A stretch of 64,000 nucleotides of DNA from Epithemia pelagica (GCA_946965045.2 OX337234.1:3534001-3598000); one strand, 5' to 3'. Shown: positions 1-13,355, counted from the stretch's first letter. The notes: a model not told the origin generated them from the sequence alone. Program-made: numbers and translations.

Positions 1-572
1 TGCTTCTCGATGGCTTATGCTTCGCTTCAGGGTCGCCTTTATGCACAGGATCAGTCGTGGCGATCATTCACGAGTACCTCTGGGACTCTCAATCGTGTTG
101 GTCCCATTCACGAACCTCGCAGGTCCTTCGAGTCCCCGCGGGAGCGAACTCTTGATGTTCCTCTCGGCTACCTCCTTATCCCGATGTCAATTTGTTATGG
201 TAGTTGCTTTATCCAGACATGGAAGAGCGGGATTACTGGTGTTGTTGCTCGACCATTGCCTTCTCAACAACCTCTTGTCTCTCTAGAAAACCAGAGTCGA
301 ATATGTTCTCCTCGTCGCCCAGATACCACGGAGAAATCATGGAGGGTCGTTTGATGACAGTTCTCTAGTAGAAAGGGTTATAACAGATGGTTGGATTGAC
401 TTTCTTAATATTGTGTTTCCCCCGCTTATTGCTAGGTATCTGTGTATACTATCATATGAATTGAACGATCTCTCATCTGGCATGCGTTTTTGTGGGTCTG
501 CATCGAAGAACTGCCAGTGAATTTGGTATTGACATAAAACGGCTTCCTCCTCCAATGGGGCTGGTCTTTGTA
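1..572. other. Gene-free left edge
   Basis: This is the region downstream of the cyclase/phosphodiesterase gene, whose stop lies at 573. Short overlapping frames exist on both strands but none shows a recognisable motif, a signal peptide or a credible splice partner. I see no RNA gene. The 3' untranslated region of the neighbouring minus-strand gene probably occupies part of it. Confidence 0.5.
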
Positions 573-3500
573 TTAAGCCACGGCGATGAGAGGTCCCTCG
601 TCTTGAAAGGGCTCTTCCTCGTCCTTCAAGGAATCGTCACTATACTCCCGATGATTTTTGGAGTTACCTTGTTGTGATCCCACAATAACTCCTCCGGATT
701 CAATTTGTTCCATGAGTTTCTCTCGATCCTTGTTGTCGCCAGACAGGATCAGGTCTTGTTCGTCTTCGAGAGGATCGTCCTCTTCTTCTTGTTCCTTGGC
801 AAAGGCTTGGAGGGCTTCTTCCTTGAATTCTTCGACAATTTGTTGTCCTCGGGCAAGCCATTCGAGTTTGTTGCGGGTGGCATAGTTCAAATACTCATCA
901 CTCGATACGCCAAAGACACCGCATTCCTTGAGTTTCTTGGCCAGGGGAATAATGTAATGTTCCAAAAAGCCCAATTCGCCTTGATACCAAAACTCCGAGG
1001 GATCCTTGGTTCCACCACGACCCTGTTTGTAGGCCCGGTAGAGTTCCTGGAACAAGCGACCATTCCATTTTTGGTAAATTTGAAAATGTTGCATCGTATG
1101 GGCGACATCCGAAGCTTGAATCAAGTGCTCCAAGACAATCGTCGCTTTGCGATTGACAATGTCGGTCGCATCTTCGTTGGGGGCACCCTCCGAAAAGGCT
1201 GTGGCCCAACGACGTTTTCGTTCCGCTCCCAAATCCTTGTCGGCAATCTATGTAATTCACCAACAACACAAGTGTGTGAGAACAAGTCATGCAAGAACAA
1301 TCCATGTTGTTGTCATGTGTTAGATTCCTTACATCTGTCGCCATGACGGAGTTTACCAAGAGTTGACGGAATCGTTTAAGTTCGGCGGTGGTAGAATAAA
1401 TGGCGTATCGAAGATCCTTGTACTGATCTTGCATCAACAACCCCCAAGCCAAACTCACGGAATTTTGTTCCGCCACACTCTTGTTCTGGTACTGCAATGC
1501 CAGGGGATCTTTTTCCTTGACCAGTTGGGCATTGGGCACACCGGTATGATCCAAATCATGGATAATGGCCGACAAGGCACCTGCGAAGATGATAGATATA
1601 TGTGATTCAACAACAATGAGTGTCTGGAAATGAGCAAAGGAAAACAATTGCATGTGCTCATGGACTGCTGGACTCGAGATGATATGTACTTACAAGCAAA
1701 CTGGGTAAGTGGATCCGAGGTGATCCCGTAGGTGTGGTCATGGAGCATCTGTTCTGTATTGGTTTGTTGTTCGTTGTCGGTAGTATCAAAGGCCGGCGCA
1801 ATAATACGGGACATGAGTTTCACGACGGACATGGCCACATGAGAGGCATGTTCAAAATTGTGAAAAGGATTGTCCTGGTAAAAACCGGCAATTTCGGTAA
1901 CCAAGAGCTTGAGCTGTTCCTTGACAATATCCGACAGTTCTACCCGTACTGATGTACGACCGCTGTTGGACGACGTGTTGCAAGGAGGGAGTTTGATGAT
2001 TTCTTCAACCTCATCGAGAATCATGCCACCTTGTCGGGAAATGGCTTGCTCATAGCGACGAATCTTGTCAGGTGAATCAAACTTTGTACCAGTAGCAACT
2101 CGGCGTTCCATGACCTGCACAAGCAACTTGAGCAAAATCTCCACGTTCCATCGGATCAAACGAGCCTCCTTTTCTTCAATATCATTTGGATCTTCAATAT
2201 CATTTGGAGATATCTGAAGCGGACGCATGTACTTGCTGATTGCCACTGGCTTGGGCTTTCCTTCGGTGGCCGAATTGGAACTGGTTGTGGTAGTTTCCTT
2301 GTCGTGCTTACTCTGATCGGAGACCGAAGAGCCTTGTAGTCCTTTGACTTCAAGCCAGTGAGTTTGCAACAAGCCTTTTCCTTTGGCTTGTACGAGATCG
2401 GTTCGTTTGTTGCACCAATGCCCCTTGTTTGCTTCGTTGAGGAGATCGGCCGTTTCTTGCGAGATTTGAATCTTGTGCGGATGACTGGTGCTCTCCATAC
2501 GAGAGGCCGTATTCATGGTATCTCCAAACAACTGAAAACGTGCTCGTTCGCCGCGCAGCACACCGGCGGTGACAGGTCCTGAATGAAGACCGACACGAAT
2601 CGTCAAGTCGGCCGTATCGGGTCCAAGACTAACCTCCAGTTGTTGCGAAAGTGCCTGGAACCGATACATGCAATCCCGAGCAAAGCGTGCCATGACGACG
2701 GCATGATCGGCCCGAGGCTGCGGAAGTCTGCATGGTTTGAAAGCAAAACAAAATAAAGTGAGTGAGATACTTGAGCTACACAATCAATAACAATAAGCTC
2801 TTAACCCTTCAAAAACCTACCCAGCAACAGCGACATAGCAATCCCCTACAGTCTCCACTTTGAATACCTTGCGACGATGGACTCTGAAACGAAAAAGAGA
2901 AACTCAAGAGTGTTAGAATGTGGCTCATAAAGTGGGTGGCTCAAAGTAGATCAACATGGTATTGTGACCAGCGAACAACTTACATGGAATCAAATTCTTG
3001 GTAAATAGTTTCCAGCAGTGTAAAAACTTGTTTGGGTTCACGGGTGGAACTCCAAGCCGTAAAACCAACAATGTCGGCAAACATGATGGTCGTGTTTGGG
3101 AAAAAGTCGGCAATGGGATCGCTTCCGTTCGCAGGGTCGTCTTCCCCATTGTTCTCGGAGAAATCTGCCACTCCCACGGCAAAGGCAAGTTTCTTGGCTC
3201 GTTTTTCATTGTTCTTTTTCTCGGCACGTTCTACTTTTTTCGTGGCGTCCGCAATCAACCTTTCTCCCACCGTCTTGGGGAACAGGGATTGAATTACGGT
3301 GGTGGTTCTTTTTGCCGCCCTCATGACTTTGGTTTGCCTTCTTCCTACCAGCCAGTCATAGACAGCAAACACAGAACAAGCCACCACGAATACCGCCAAC
3401 AAGACTGCCGCATACAGAAAGGGCTTGGATGAATGATAGTCCGACTCAAACTCGTTACTGGGATAAACTCTCAGCGAGTAGTCGCAATGGCGAGCACCAT

Positions 3501-4947
3501 CAATTGGTCCTTCATACCGCGCAAAGACGGCGAACTCCGATCTTAATCCAAGATAATCGTACTTGGTGTCATGAAGGTCTGCATGGCCCTGAAAGTTGAC
3601 TTCACCGGCATCAATGACAAAGGTCATGTCGCTCTCACACGTGTCATGAACATCCACGACAAACCCATGGACGTCTTCCGGACGACTGGTCTTGAAGTAC
3701 GTGCTCCATGCTTCTACAGCCATGACGGCTCCCACAATTGTCCTTGATTCCTCGTCAAAGCTATCAAAGACTGGTTCAAGAATGATACTTCGTGGATCGT
3801 TGAGATCTTCTTCGGCCTTGGTATGACCCAACAAAAAGCTCAAGTCGGTCACTTCGGAAAGCATTGTGTGTTTGACCAGCAGCATGTCTCGAAGACTTCT
3901 TTGGATGACCGGGTGAGAGTTGAGATCAATGTTGATCAAGCCACTGGAGGAAGCGTTGGGACCATACTGCAAAACCGGGAGCATTGCTTCTTCAGGAAGC
4001 AGGGTGAGGTTCGTCGACTTGACCACGCTTTCAGAAACGAGTTGAATGTCATGGACCGGCTCCATGTTCTCTGCCTCACGGGGACCAAACTATACCCACG
4101 AAAAAGAAGAACAATTCATTAGTTTCACTCACAAATGTATCTGTTTCAAAGAGACGGAAATAAGGACGAGGCAAGCTGCGTACCGTGTGAACAAAGAGAT
4201 TGGCTTGTTCCTTACGAATCCAATCCAACCACTCGTTTTGATCCTCAAACTGCACAAGAGGAGCAAACATAATGAGATTAGATCCTAGCAAATCGTTGAT
4301 TTCCTTTGTCTTTTGATGGAAATGAGGAAGAATCACATGGGGCCATTCGTCGTCCGAGTCATCAAGGGCATGGGAGGTAATGGCCGTGGAAAGTGTATGC
4401 AACTGTTGAAATACAGTCGTTGCCTTATCGTCAGCGCTTTCCAAGATTTCACGTCCGTATACTCCAAACTGAAGTAGTCGAGAAGCAAAAGAGAGAGGAG
4501 CATTGTAGTTGCGTGAGAATCAAAGGTACCATGACCACTTCTTTACATCAAACATTGGTGTTGACGTACCTGTTCTTCAAAGTCTTTGGTTTCATCTTGG
4601 GTGACATAGTACCAAGTTCCAATGGCAGTCGTAATGGCCAAGAGACCAAGAATGAAATAGACGACAATTTTGGAGGTAAAGACCGCTTTGGATTCTGCCT
4701 GGGCAATCTCGACCGAAGTCGAAGAATCCGAACTTTTCGAGGCACCACCACCTTTTCCACTGGTATCTCCACCAGTGGAGGAGCCTCGGTGATTTTCATT
4801 CAAATCATCATCGTTGCCCACAATGACGGAATCTTCCGAGGAAGAATCCTCCATCATCATGGCACCTGCTTCCAACATGGTTGGATCGTCTCGGTTAGCC
4901 ATGGTGGCTGCTGCCTGACTTCTCTTCTTGTTTCCAAACCTTTTCAT
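573..4947 (-). CDS. Receptor-type guanylate cyclase fused to cyclic-nucleotide phosphodiesterase
   Basis: Seven exons, complement of 573-1247, 1333-1580, 1694-2727, 2821-2883, 2984-4089, 4184-4468 and 4570-4947, all with GT-AG introns of 85-113 bp, give 1,262 residues in one frame. Membrane helices lie near 93-115 and 444-467, enclosing a roughly 330-residue probable sensor domain. A class III cyclase domain follows: metal-binding FADIVGF (D560), VETVGD (E600, D604) and FGDTMNTASR (N683, R687). E600 is the guanine-type residue; the partner purine position is Q676 rather than the usual Cys of animal guanylate cyclases, so substrate choice is not certain. A class I phosphodiesterase domain fills the C-terminus, with HDLDHTGVPN at 963-971 and an upstream His pair in FHNFEHASH. 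One polypeptide could therefore make and break cyclic nucleotide at the membrane in response to an external signal. This fusion is known from diatoms. The C-terminal tail is acidic. Confidence 0.93.
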
Positions 4948-6735
4948 GTCGTTGATGAAATCAATGCGTTACCTGTCCGTTTGTGCCAAAAAGGTTTTTA
5001 TGAGAAGATCGATTTGTTGATCAGAGAGAGCGGTGTCTTTTCTGTGGCAGGTCACCTGTCCCTTCCAACTTTCTTCGGACAGAACCAGTGGAGTTCCATG
5101 ATCAGAAAAGAGAAAAGATTGATATAGTTCTGATTCTCTTTCGCAAATGACTGTGCTTGAGTGCACAGTGTCGCTTTTTGGTGTAGAAGCAAGTTTGGCG
5201 TAAACCCAAACAACCAATCTCCAATCTCCAACTGCCCCATGACCATCCATCGGCAAACTTCCCGAACTCCTCGGTGTCTCCTGTATCCAGTTTCCACCGA
5301 TAACCCATAACCCATGAGAATGAGAGAATAGAAGTTAAGAAATCGAGTATCGAGTATCGGGCAATGTACAACTACAGAAAGGAAAAGGAGAAAGGAGAGC
5401 AATGTATATTATTGTTTATTGTGGACATATTTCACGAACCGACAATGTTTCTCCTTTAGGATTTACGCTTGTGCGTCGTCGGTCATAATCTCTCTTATGG
5501 TTCCTTATGAATGATACCAATCACGGAGAAGTGTTGTTTGCATGATGTGTTGGTCGTTGGTCTGCTGCGGGAGGTTCCTGCCCTAATGTTTGTTATGTGC
5601 AACACATGTTCGAAGAGGATTATGAAAGTGTCTCGAGAGCGATTATTGTTCTTCCGAGTTTGAATGTACCCCTACCAAACCATTCAGCCATGGGGTATAT
5701 CCTCCACTGGATTCGCTACACTGCAATTGGACAGGGATGTCTGTGAAGATCGGTTGCGCATCCAGGGCTTGTGTCTTCAATGGCAGACATGCGTGCAGAT
5801 GGGGGAATGCCAAAACCACGGCCACATAACTTTGTTATCCATTCGTGGATTCGTGCTCCAACAGAGAGGTAGTTTCTCCGGTTTGAGATGGCAACCAGCA
5901 AGGACTGTCCAACAAGGAGACACTGCTACAGTAGCAATCAAGATTCTGAACATCGCTTTCCTCTCCTGTGTTTGACTAAATGGTCTTCGGTCGAATGAGT
6001 AGTGTTAGGTCGATCTCTCAAGACCTACCTACCTAGGTGGGCTACGCCGCAAGTCGCAAGTGCTAAACGCAGACTCACTTCGCAATGTAACCCGTGTTTG
6101 AATCACCCAACGTCTTTTTGTGAGTTTTCTGGCGCAATCTGCAATCCAAGAAAGATGCACCGTCCCCAATGAGAACCTTGCGCTCAATCCTCAATAGGAA
6201 ATTGTCCATGGCACACTTTGAAACTAGGTAGGGTTCGTACCAAAGAGCCTCTGAATGGATTGTCCCCAAAGGAAGCAAAGATTCAAAAGGAGGAAGGTTC
6301 ACAGTAGAGGGACCAACATTTGTTGCCACTCTTTACGAAATTGTTTCAAGGGCAACAAGGCTGCCGTGATGCCAAGATTCTTGCGCTATTAGCATCTTGT
6401 TCCATAGGACTCGTGTGCTTCTCGTCCATTTGTTTCTTGCTAGGCACCCATGACTTGGGTTTTGTTTACACACAGAGGACACCACATGTTCACGTTTTTC
6501 TATCGTTATAACAAGTTACGTTCTATTTAGTTCAGAATGCAGTATGAATGGAAAGTTTTGTTGTGGTTCTCCTAGTGACAATCGTCTGTCTTTAGAGGAA
6601 TGCAATCTTCGTTTGCTGTTGCTTTTTCAACAGCCGAGAAATCAGGTCGAGAAAGAAGGACTCCATGTACGACTTGTGACATGTGCTCGGTTTTGCCAAT
6701 GTGGCATGAGGGGGAAATGCTCAGAACAACGCCAC
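4948..6735. other. Intergenic region, promoter of the cyclase gene
   Basis: About 1.8 kb between the cyclase start codon at 4947 and the protease stop at 6736. It should hold the upstream control region of the cyclase gene and the 3' end of the protease gene. Open frames here are short, overlap on both strands and lack motifs. A weak inverted stretch around 6010-6030 (AGGTC...GACCT) was seen, but nothing I can name. Confidence 0.45.
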
Positions 6736-9700
6736 TCATCCACAAAAGAGGAACATGATCATCCAGCCGGCCATGGTCATGGTGACCAAACCTGAAAGGG
6801 ATGGATGTGACATGCCATGTGCGGCCGAGGAACTTGCACCAGTGGGTGGAATTTTATCGTCATTGTCATACACTTGTGGCTCCAAAATGGTGGGTTCGGA
6901 AATGGATTCCAGTCTGGACAAGGCAGCGGGATACTCGGCAATCAAGTCCACCCTCAATTGTTCCAACATGCTCGTCGTGGTTGTACCATCTCCATCTCCC
7001 GACAGCTCCACAAGAACATTGCCATTCTTCATGGCCGCAAAGGGTGCCGCAATTGCCTCCTCGGCTCCAAAGTCCACCAACTCCATGGGGCGATGGAAAA
7101 ATACGTGTTGTTGATAACGCATAATCAGAACGGTTGTGGCATTCGTACCATCATTGCTGTCGACATTGGGTTCAATACGTTGGTCTCGGTACTCCAAGAC
7201 AGTTTCAAAATTGACAACTTGCATGTACCGCATATCTTGGGGTTCTTCAATTTCTTCTTCTTCTTCTTCCTCCTCCTCCTCCTCCTCCTCCTCACTAATT
7301 GTCGTCGAGTTTGTATCTTCGTAAGTATCGGTACTATTGTCTTGTTCCATGAGGTGTCGGCCTTGTCGATCCTGCACTTGTTGTTGTTGTTGCGCGTGAC
7401 GTTGCACGTTGGTCGAAATGGATGCCTCCTCGTCCATGGAGGAAGAGTTTGTGGCATTCATGACGGCTTGGAAAAAGTCATTGAGCATCGTCTCGATCCG
7501 ATCCAATACATCATTGGCAATGTCCAGATCCAATTCTTGAGTAATCCCCACCAATTCCAATTCGACATTGGGCAAAGTTTGATCCACCACCACCCTACCA
7601 TTGTCCAAGACGGCACCATCTTGGGATTCTCGGGTCGGTGCCAGACTTGGTGGTGATCCCAGGTTGTCGTTGTCGTTGTTGTCGTCCAAGGTTGGTCGGA
7701 CGGTCGGCATGGCAGTGGGTGTACTGGTGGGTGTCTCGGTTGGGGCATTGGTGGGTGCCACTGTGGGAGCTGATGTGGGTTCCGGAGTCGGTGCTGGTGT
7801 AGGTGCCGGTGTCGGTGCCGGTGTCGGTGCCGGTGTGGGTTGGGGCGTCGGTGCCGGTGTGGGCATGAGGTCTTGCACACACAGGACAAAGGCTTCGGAA
7901 TCCACCAAACCGGCTCCCAATCCACCGATATATTTTTCCTTGTTATTGTCCGCGTTATGGATGGGATCCAAATCTTCGGCCGTCGAATACAAACAGCCCA
8001 AGAGTTGTTCGGGTGTGGCACCCCGATACAAGCGTTTGCCCAAGGCCAAGACACCGGCCACATGGGGACAGGCCTGACTGGTTCCAGATTTGCGAACATA
8101 ATTGCTGTTGTCTCCCAAACTCAAAATGTCGCCACCCGGTGCACTAATGTCAATGGTCGGTCCGTAATTGGTATAACCCTGGGCAATCTTGTCCGTGGAC
8201 GAGACGGCCGCCACGGACACGACTCGTTCATGGGCGGCGGGATAAAAGGGTTCATTGCTATTGGCATTGCCGGCGGCAAACAAGACAATTGTGCCCTGAT
8301 CGACGGCATAGTTAATGGCGTCCCGAATCGGGCCACCGAGAAAATTGGGATTCTTGTACCCCCACGAATTGGAACTAATGGCGGCGCCATGATCGGCCCC
8401 GTAAATAATGGAGGCCCCATAGCCACCGGATTGGCCAACGCCAAAAATGACCGACGTGAGGACGGTGACTCCCACATGACTGCCATTCGGATCCATGCCA
8501 CCGACAATGCCGGCCACGCCTTCGTCATTGTTGGTACTGGCGGCAATGACACCGGTACAATGCATGCCATGATCACTTCGTCCCTTCAAATCGGTATGGC
8601 CATTGGCATGATTGTATCCCAAACAATCGTCCACATAGCCATTCCCATCGTCGTCCTTGCCATCAAAGCAATCCGTTTCTCCGTCATTGGTCCATAAATG
8701 GACTATAGTATGTAGGTAGTCGGGGTAGTTGTGAGGGAGAAGGGGCAAGTTTCATCGAGAAACGCAGTTCGGGGGAGAAGGTGAGAAAAAGGGAGGGGGT
8801 GAGAAACAGAACCGAAAAGAACCAGCTAACCAACCATTCCAACAAAAACAACCATCGTACCTTGGACATCGGGATGATCGGCTTGCAATCCGGTATCGGC
8901 TAAATGAATGACAATTTCATCGTCGGGATTGTCCCCATTGTCCACGCCATTGTGGTTGGGCCACCATCCGCCATACTGTTGTTGATAATTGTACAAGACA
9001 TTCCAAGCCTCGGGCGCTCGAATGGTTTGCAAATTGGTTTGTTCGGCAAACCGAGGATCGTTGGGGTCGGGAACTTGAAGGGGCCAGATCCAGGCATCTT
9101 CGTGCTCGACTTCTTCCTCCAAGATTTGACGACCCAACCGGTGAAACTCTTCAGCGTCTTGTTGTTCTTGTTGTTCGAGGTGCCAGAGTTGCTTGTTTTG
9201 AGCTTGTCGTCGCAGTCGATGTTGCGTGTAGGCCGCCGGTTCCATGGGCAACTCGACCTCAACCTTGGCCACCATTTTTTTCGCGTCTGGATGCGTCTTG
9301 AAATACTCTTGCAAGACTTTCAACACTTTGAACGGACCATGTCCTTTGAATCGCGTGGGATCCGGTTCCTCATGCTCGTTGGGATGAATGGAAAAGACAT
9401 TGGGAGTTCCCGGTTCCGGTTCCACCAGGATGAGGTCCGTGCCACTCTTTTGCCCATCCGGCAAGTAGGGACAATTCATAATGTACCACTGGGCAACGCC
9501 AGACTCCTCATGCCGTTGCAACAGTTCCGGGTTGGTGGCTTTGGGAACGAGGGATTCCGCATGGGTACAATACTCAATGGTCGCCATGGTCATTTCTCGA
9601 AGGGCCTGGACTGTGTCGCTCCGCGACAAGTCGTCCTCCAATTTAAACTCGATGCTATTCTCCACCAAGACATGATCGAACGTACTCATCGAACTGGCCG

Positions 9701-10070
9701 TTTCTTCCGTATCGGCGTCCTTGTCAGTTTGCTCCGTTTGTCTTCGCCGTTGTTGTTTTAAAAATCGTTTGCGGACTTGGGCCTGTTGCCACAATTCTTC
9801 TTGCTGGACCAAGAGTTGTTGCACGTGTTCGAGGGAGGGATGAAACTTGACGGCCGTTGCTACATGGACACTCGTCACAACCAGAAGCAGAACCAGACAC
9901 CACAAACTGGACCAGCACGGCCGTACGAATCGATTTGGGGATTGCTGTGGTGATCGTCTTGTGGTGGTTGGAAGGGATAATGATGATAAGGATGATAAGG
10001 ATGATGATTGCCGTGCTGCTACAGAGGGTTTCCTAAAACTGGAAGGTGCTGCTGCTGGTGGTCGATTCAT
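6736..10070 (-). CDS. Secreted or membrane-anchored subtilisin-like serine protease (S8)
   Basis: Two exons, complement of 6736-8702 and 8861-10070, joined across a 158-bp GT-AG intron, give 1,058 residues. The ATG at 10068-10070 is chosen because the frame upstream is only a CAA/CCA repeat, probably 5' leader. A hydrophobic stretch at about 53-72 is a signal peptide or anchor. A long propeptide-like region follows. The S8 triad is D392 (HLADTGLQADHP), H447 (SDHGMHCTG) and S612 (SGTSQACPHVAG), with AAGN as the oxyanion region. The intron falls just after the Asp motif, and splicing restores the usual HPD...WTN...DDDGNGYVDD sequence. After the catalytic domain come a PTPAPT stalk, Thr/Pro repeats, a Glu run (near + 7255-7295) and a hydrophobic end that resembles a GPI-attachment signal. 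It probably processes proteins in the secretory route or at the surface; the substrate is unknown. Confidence 0.93.
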
Positions 10071-11826
10071 TGTCCTGGTTCGTTTTTGTGAATCTATAGA
10101 TGTTTGTTGTTGCTGTGGTGGTTGTTGTGGTGGTTGTTGTGGTGGTTGTTGTGGTGGTTGTGTTGCTTGCTTGCTTTGTGTTGGTTGGAGAGTGAGCCTC
10201 AATCGACAAACCAAACTTGTGTTGTGGCAATCACACAAGCTGCTCGTGTCGTCGTTTTCGTTGTTGTAGGAATAACGCGTTCGTCACACTGCTGCGATGT
10301 TTTGTGAGAGATGGAGGAGACACAACCGAAAAGGACAACTCTCTCTCATTCACACACAATGACAACAACAAAAAACAACAACAACAACAGACAATCAAGT
10401 TGCTCTCTGGAACTATGTGGTTCGTTGGGGGCTTTGTGGTGTTGTGGAGGAAGAGAGAGAGAGAGAGAGGCATTGCCGGAACAGAGAGGATAATGGCATT
10501 TTTCCTATAGCCCTGCTCCCCACTTGTTGGTTGGCAATAGTGGATAAAGTTGAAAGAGACTCGAGGCAATGATAAAAGTGAGAAATTTATATATGCTTTA
10601 TGGACAATCAGTCCCATGAAATTGTTCCCAAGTCATTATCGACACGTCATTTGTGACTCTGTTCGTTCTTTGCCGCAGTCAATCACGGTCCAAACTCGAT
10701 CGTTCGAAATTTCGGTCACGGATGCCAAGATGCGAAATGGCAGGGCATCTACTCCTCCTCGAATTACGCAGGCAATAACATCCTTTCCGAGATCAAATAT
10801 TAGAATCCTAACATTCTGTCAAAGGCTTGGTAGTTGAAACGATTCCCTACCAGTGACATTGCAAATCGCAACGGTCAAATCACACGGACGGTGTGGTTGA
10901 CGTGCTGGGAACACCGAGCGCGACCGTGGTCGAACATGAATGGGACTGAGCTATGACGACGTAAGAACTATCCGTAGCTGAAGATGATGTGTCAGTCGCG
11001 CAAACAATGTGTGCAGATGTGGCCGGACACGGATGCATTCGGGGGAGAGAGACGATGGATTTGGATACCGAGAAAACGAGGTCAACCGTCAAAAATAGAT
11101 ATCTCGGTATAGGAATGTCCACATGCATCAAGAGGGCCCAGGCAATTTTTCCAACCGACTGAAATAAGGCAAGCGTTATTCGGATCTCTTTACCACGGAA
11201 AAAAGCCGTTGACGAGAGAGAGAACAAATAGCTCCCCGTGCATACTCGGCTCCCTGGCGTCGAGATTCCTGCACAACTGTACACGTTCACGCTAACTCGG
11301 AATGTCAGACCAGGGATGACTCAATCATGTGCGGTTGACCAGAGAACACAAGAACCAAAGAACAGGTTGAGAAGGGAGGATTCGTTTCTGATTTTTGGAT
11401 TTGGTTTGGCGCTGTCCACCGAGAACAAAGAGTCAAGCAGTGATGCGGTATGCACGAGATTTGAAACAAGGACCACCATGAATCGGTCAAGCAGTCATGC
11501 GCCGACAAAGAGAAGGCAGAACCAAGAGTCAAACAATCCACGTGTTGTCGTCGTCGTCAAGCAAACGTTTGTGCTCTGACAGACCACCTTGCATGGTTGT
11601 TTCGGAGCGAATTCGAATTCTCGTTGGACAGCGGCCAAACGCAGTGAATCCTCGTTTGTCACTTCCTTTTGTGAGACTACCACCAAGACGGTCCAGAGAC
11701 TTGAGAGTGGCTCACAATTTTGGGATCGCTGCAAACCCAATCCGAGGTTTGCGGACAACCTTTTCTTGTTCCAAAGAACAACAAACCGACACGCGCATTC
11801 TCCAAGAAATCATTATCATCATCATC
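10071..11826. other. Intergenic region with GTT/GGT repeat
   Basis: Upstream region shared by the protease gene (minus) and the Lys-rich secreted protein gene (plus), which are transcribed away from each other. It holds a GGTTGTTGT-type repeat at about 10104-10162 that would encode Gln/Pro on the minus strand in frame with the protease but upstream of its chosen start. A 136-codon minus frame at 10880-11290 has no recognisable feature and I do not call it. The stretch just before 11827 contains an ATC run. Confidence 0.45.
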
Positions 11827-12498
11827 ATGGTACGATTCTGGACGACCGTCGTGACATGGACCTTGGCCATGGGATCTTCCTGCACCATCATGGCGCACAA
11901 CCAAGAGGAAACAATGGGATTGCGTGGCAATGCCCATGCTGCTGCTGTTGCCACGGAAACGAACGACAACTCGTTTGTGCGCTTCTTGCTGGAGGACTGG
12001 TTTGGCAGTCATAATAACAACAACGACAACGACGAAAAGACCTCTAGGGCCATGACGGAGCATGGCACTCGCGACTTGAAAAAGGTTCCTGTGGTCAAGA
12101 AGAAGAAACCCGATGGAGGAATTGGTGATTTGCTCAAGGATAAACCGACCGGTATCAAACCTGGTTCCTCGACCATTCCTGACCAACCGGGGCGTGCGCT
12201 TCGTGCCAACAGTGATGTCGAACTGGAAAAGAAAAAGCCCAAAAAACCCAATCGTGGGTTGGTCATGACGTCGTCCATTCTTCCCAGGAAAATGAGAGAG
12301 ATGACCATTCCAGGTTCGACCGTCGTGGTGTCGTCCAATAACGATCAACCGGATCGTGCGCTCCTCCGTGCCAGTGATGGTGATATGGAACGGAACACGA
12401 AACAGGGAACATCGACCATGCCCCATCGTGGTGGTCGTCAATTGGAAAAGAAGCCTCTTACCATGAAAATGACCATGACGATCAAACCAGGCAAGTAG
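11827..12498 (+). CDS. Secreted Lys/Arg-rich protein with repeated RXL motifs
   Basis: Single-exon gene of 223 residues; the ATG at 11827 opens a typical signal peptide (about 1-20, ending in an MGSSCTIMAHN context). I do not recognise a domain. The mature part is strongly basic, with KKKKP and EKKKPKKP runs, and contains three imperfect repeats around PDQPGRALR, NDQPDRALLR and HRGGRQLEKK. It has six R-x-L tripeptides (RFL 52, RDL 82, RAL 123, RGL 143, RAL 167, RQL 204). RXL is an established cleavage motif in diatom silaffins and cingulins, so this could be a silaffin-like precursor cut into cationic peptides; that is inference. The next gene, convergent, encodes a polyanionic secreted protein. 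An Asn/Asp run sits near residues 63-70. Confidence 0.75.
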   Translation: MVRFWTTVVTWTLAMGSSCTIMAHNQEETMGLRGNAHAAAVATETNDNSFVRFLLEDWFGSHNNNNDNDEKTSRAMTEHGTRDLKKVPVVKKKKPDGGIGDLLKDKPTGIKPGSSTIPDQPGRALRANSDVELEKKKPKKPNRGLVMTSSILPRKMREMTIPGSTVVVSSNNDQPDRALLRASDGDMERNTKQGTSTMPHRGGRQLEKKPLTMKMTMTIKPGK

Positions 12499-13244
12499 AG
12501 GCAGTCTAGTTTTCCGTTGGACTTCTAAAGTTTCCCCACCACACACGCATAAAAATGGACCAAGTCCAATGAGAGCGGACCTACAAACCTTTTTCAATAA
12601 ACGGTAATGTTACCATATAATCTCAGAAGACCACATTGCAAAAGTATCTAGATACGATTCACAGAATCTCGTCTACTTGTCGTGCATTTCCTCTCCGTTC
12701 CAAGAACGATCCATGTCGAACATCATGGATGGTATATCCATTGTTGCAGTCTACATTATGATAGGCTCGAAAGATTCGAATATTCCTACGAGAGGGTATC
12801 ATCTATTCGAAATAAATGTCGGTATTCATAGCACTATCTGTCAGAGGTAACTTGATGGCTGCTGATACTTATATATAGTTCTACCACCTACCATGTATAC
12901 TCTCCCGTTTGGAACAGTCTGTTGTTGTGTCGATACCAGTGGCGCTTTCTCTCTCTCTGTGTCCAATCCCAAACATTCTTTTGTTTGTGCCGTCCTTTCA
13001 TGCTCGGCTATCTATTCGCAAAAGAGGCAACAATACTAAGGTCTAGAAAGAGAGAAGCCGCCGTTGAAACTTGCCATGAAACCAAAGATTGCCAAGTTTA
13101 CGAACTCTGGGACTGCTGCATCTTTCGTGTTGAGACATGCTTCTGACTAGTATCTTCTACAGTGCAAATAGGATAACCAAATATCTTGTCAATGAAAGTT
13201 ATAGATCACTTAAGTAGAGCAGTATATCATTGATGTTTTCTGCT
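12499..13244. other. Intergenic, between convergent genes
   Basis: About 750 bp between the stop of the basic secreted protein and the stop of the poly-Glu protein, so it should hold two 3' untranslated regions. It is AT-richer than the genes. A 74-codon plus frame at 12922 has no signal peptide or motif and is not called. No terminator or RNA gene is evident. Confidence 0.4.
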
Positions 13245-13299
13245 TCATGGTTCACTGTCCTCTTCTTCTTCTTCTTCTTCCTCTTCCTCTTCCTCTTCT

Positions 13300-13355
<56 letters not shown>

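Noticed and set aside
6817-8697. Long plus-strand frames with GVGAGVG repeats
   Set aside because: These are the antisense of the PTPAPT stalk and catalytic domain of the protease.
10880-11290. 136-codon minus frame with Ser/Thr-rich end
   Set aside because: No signal peptide, no motif, and no support from neighbours.
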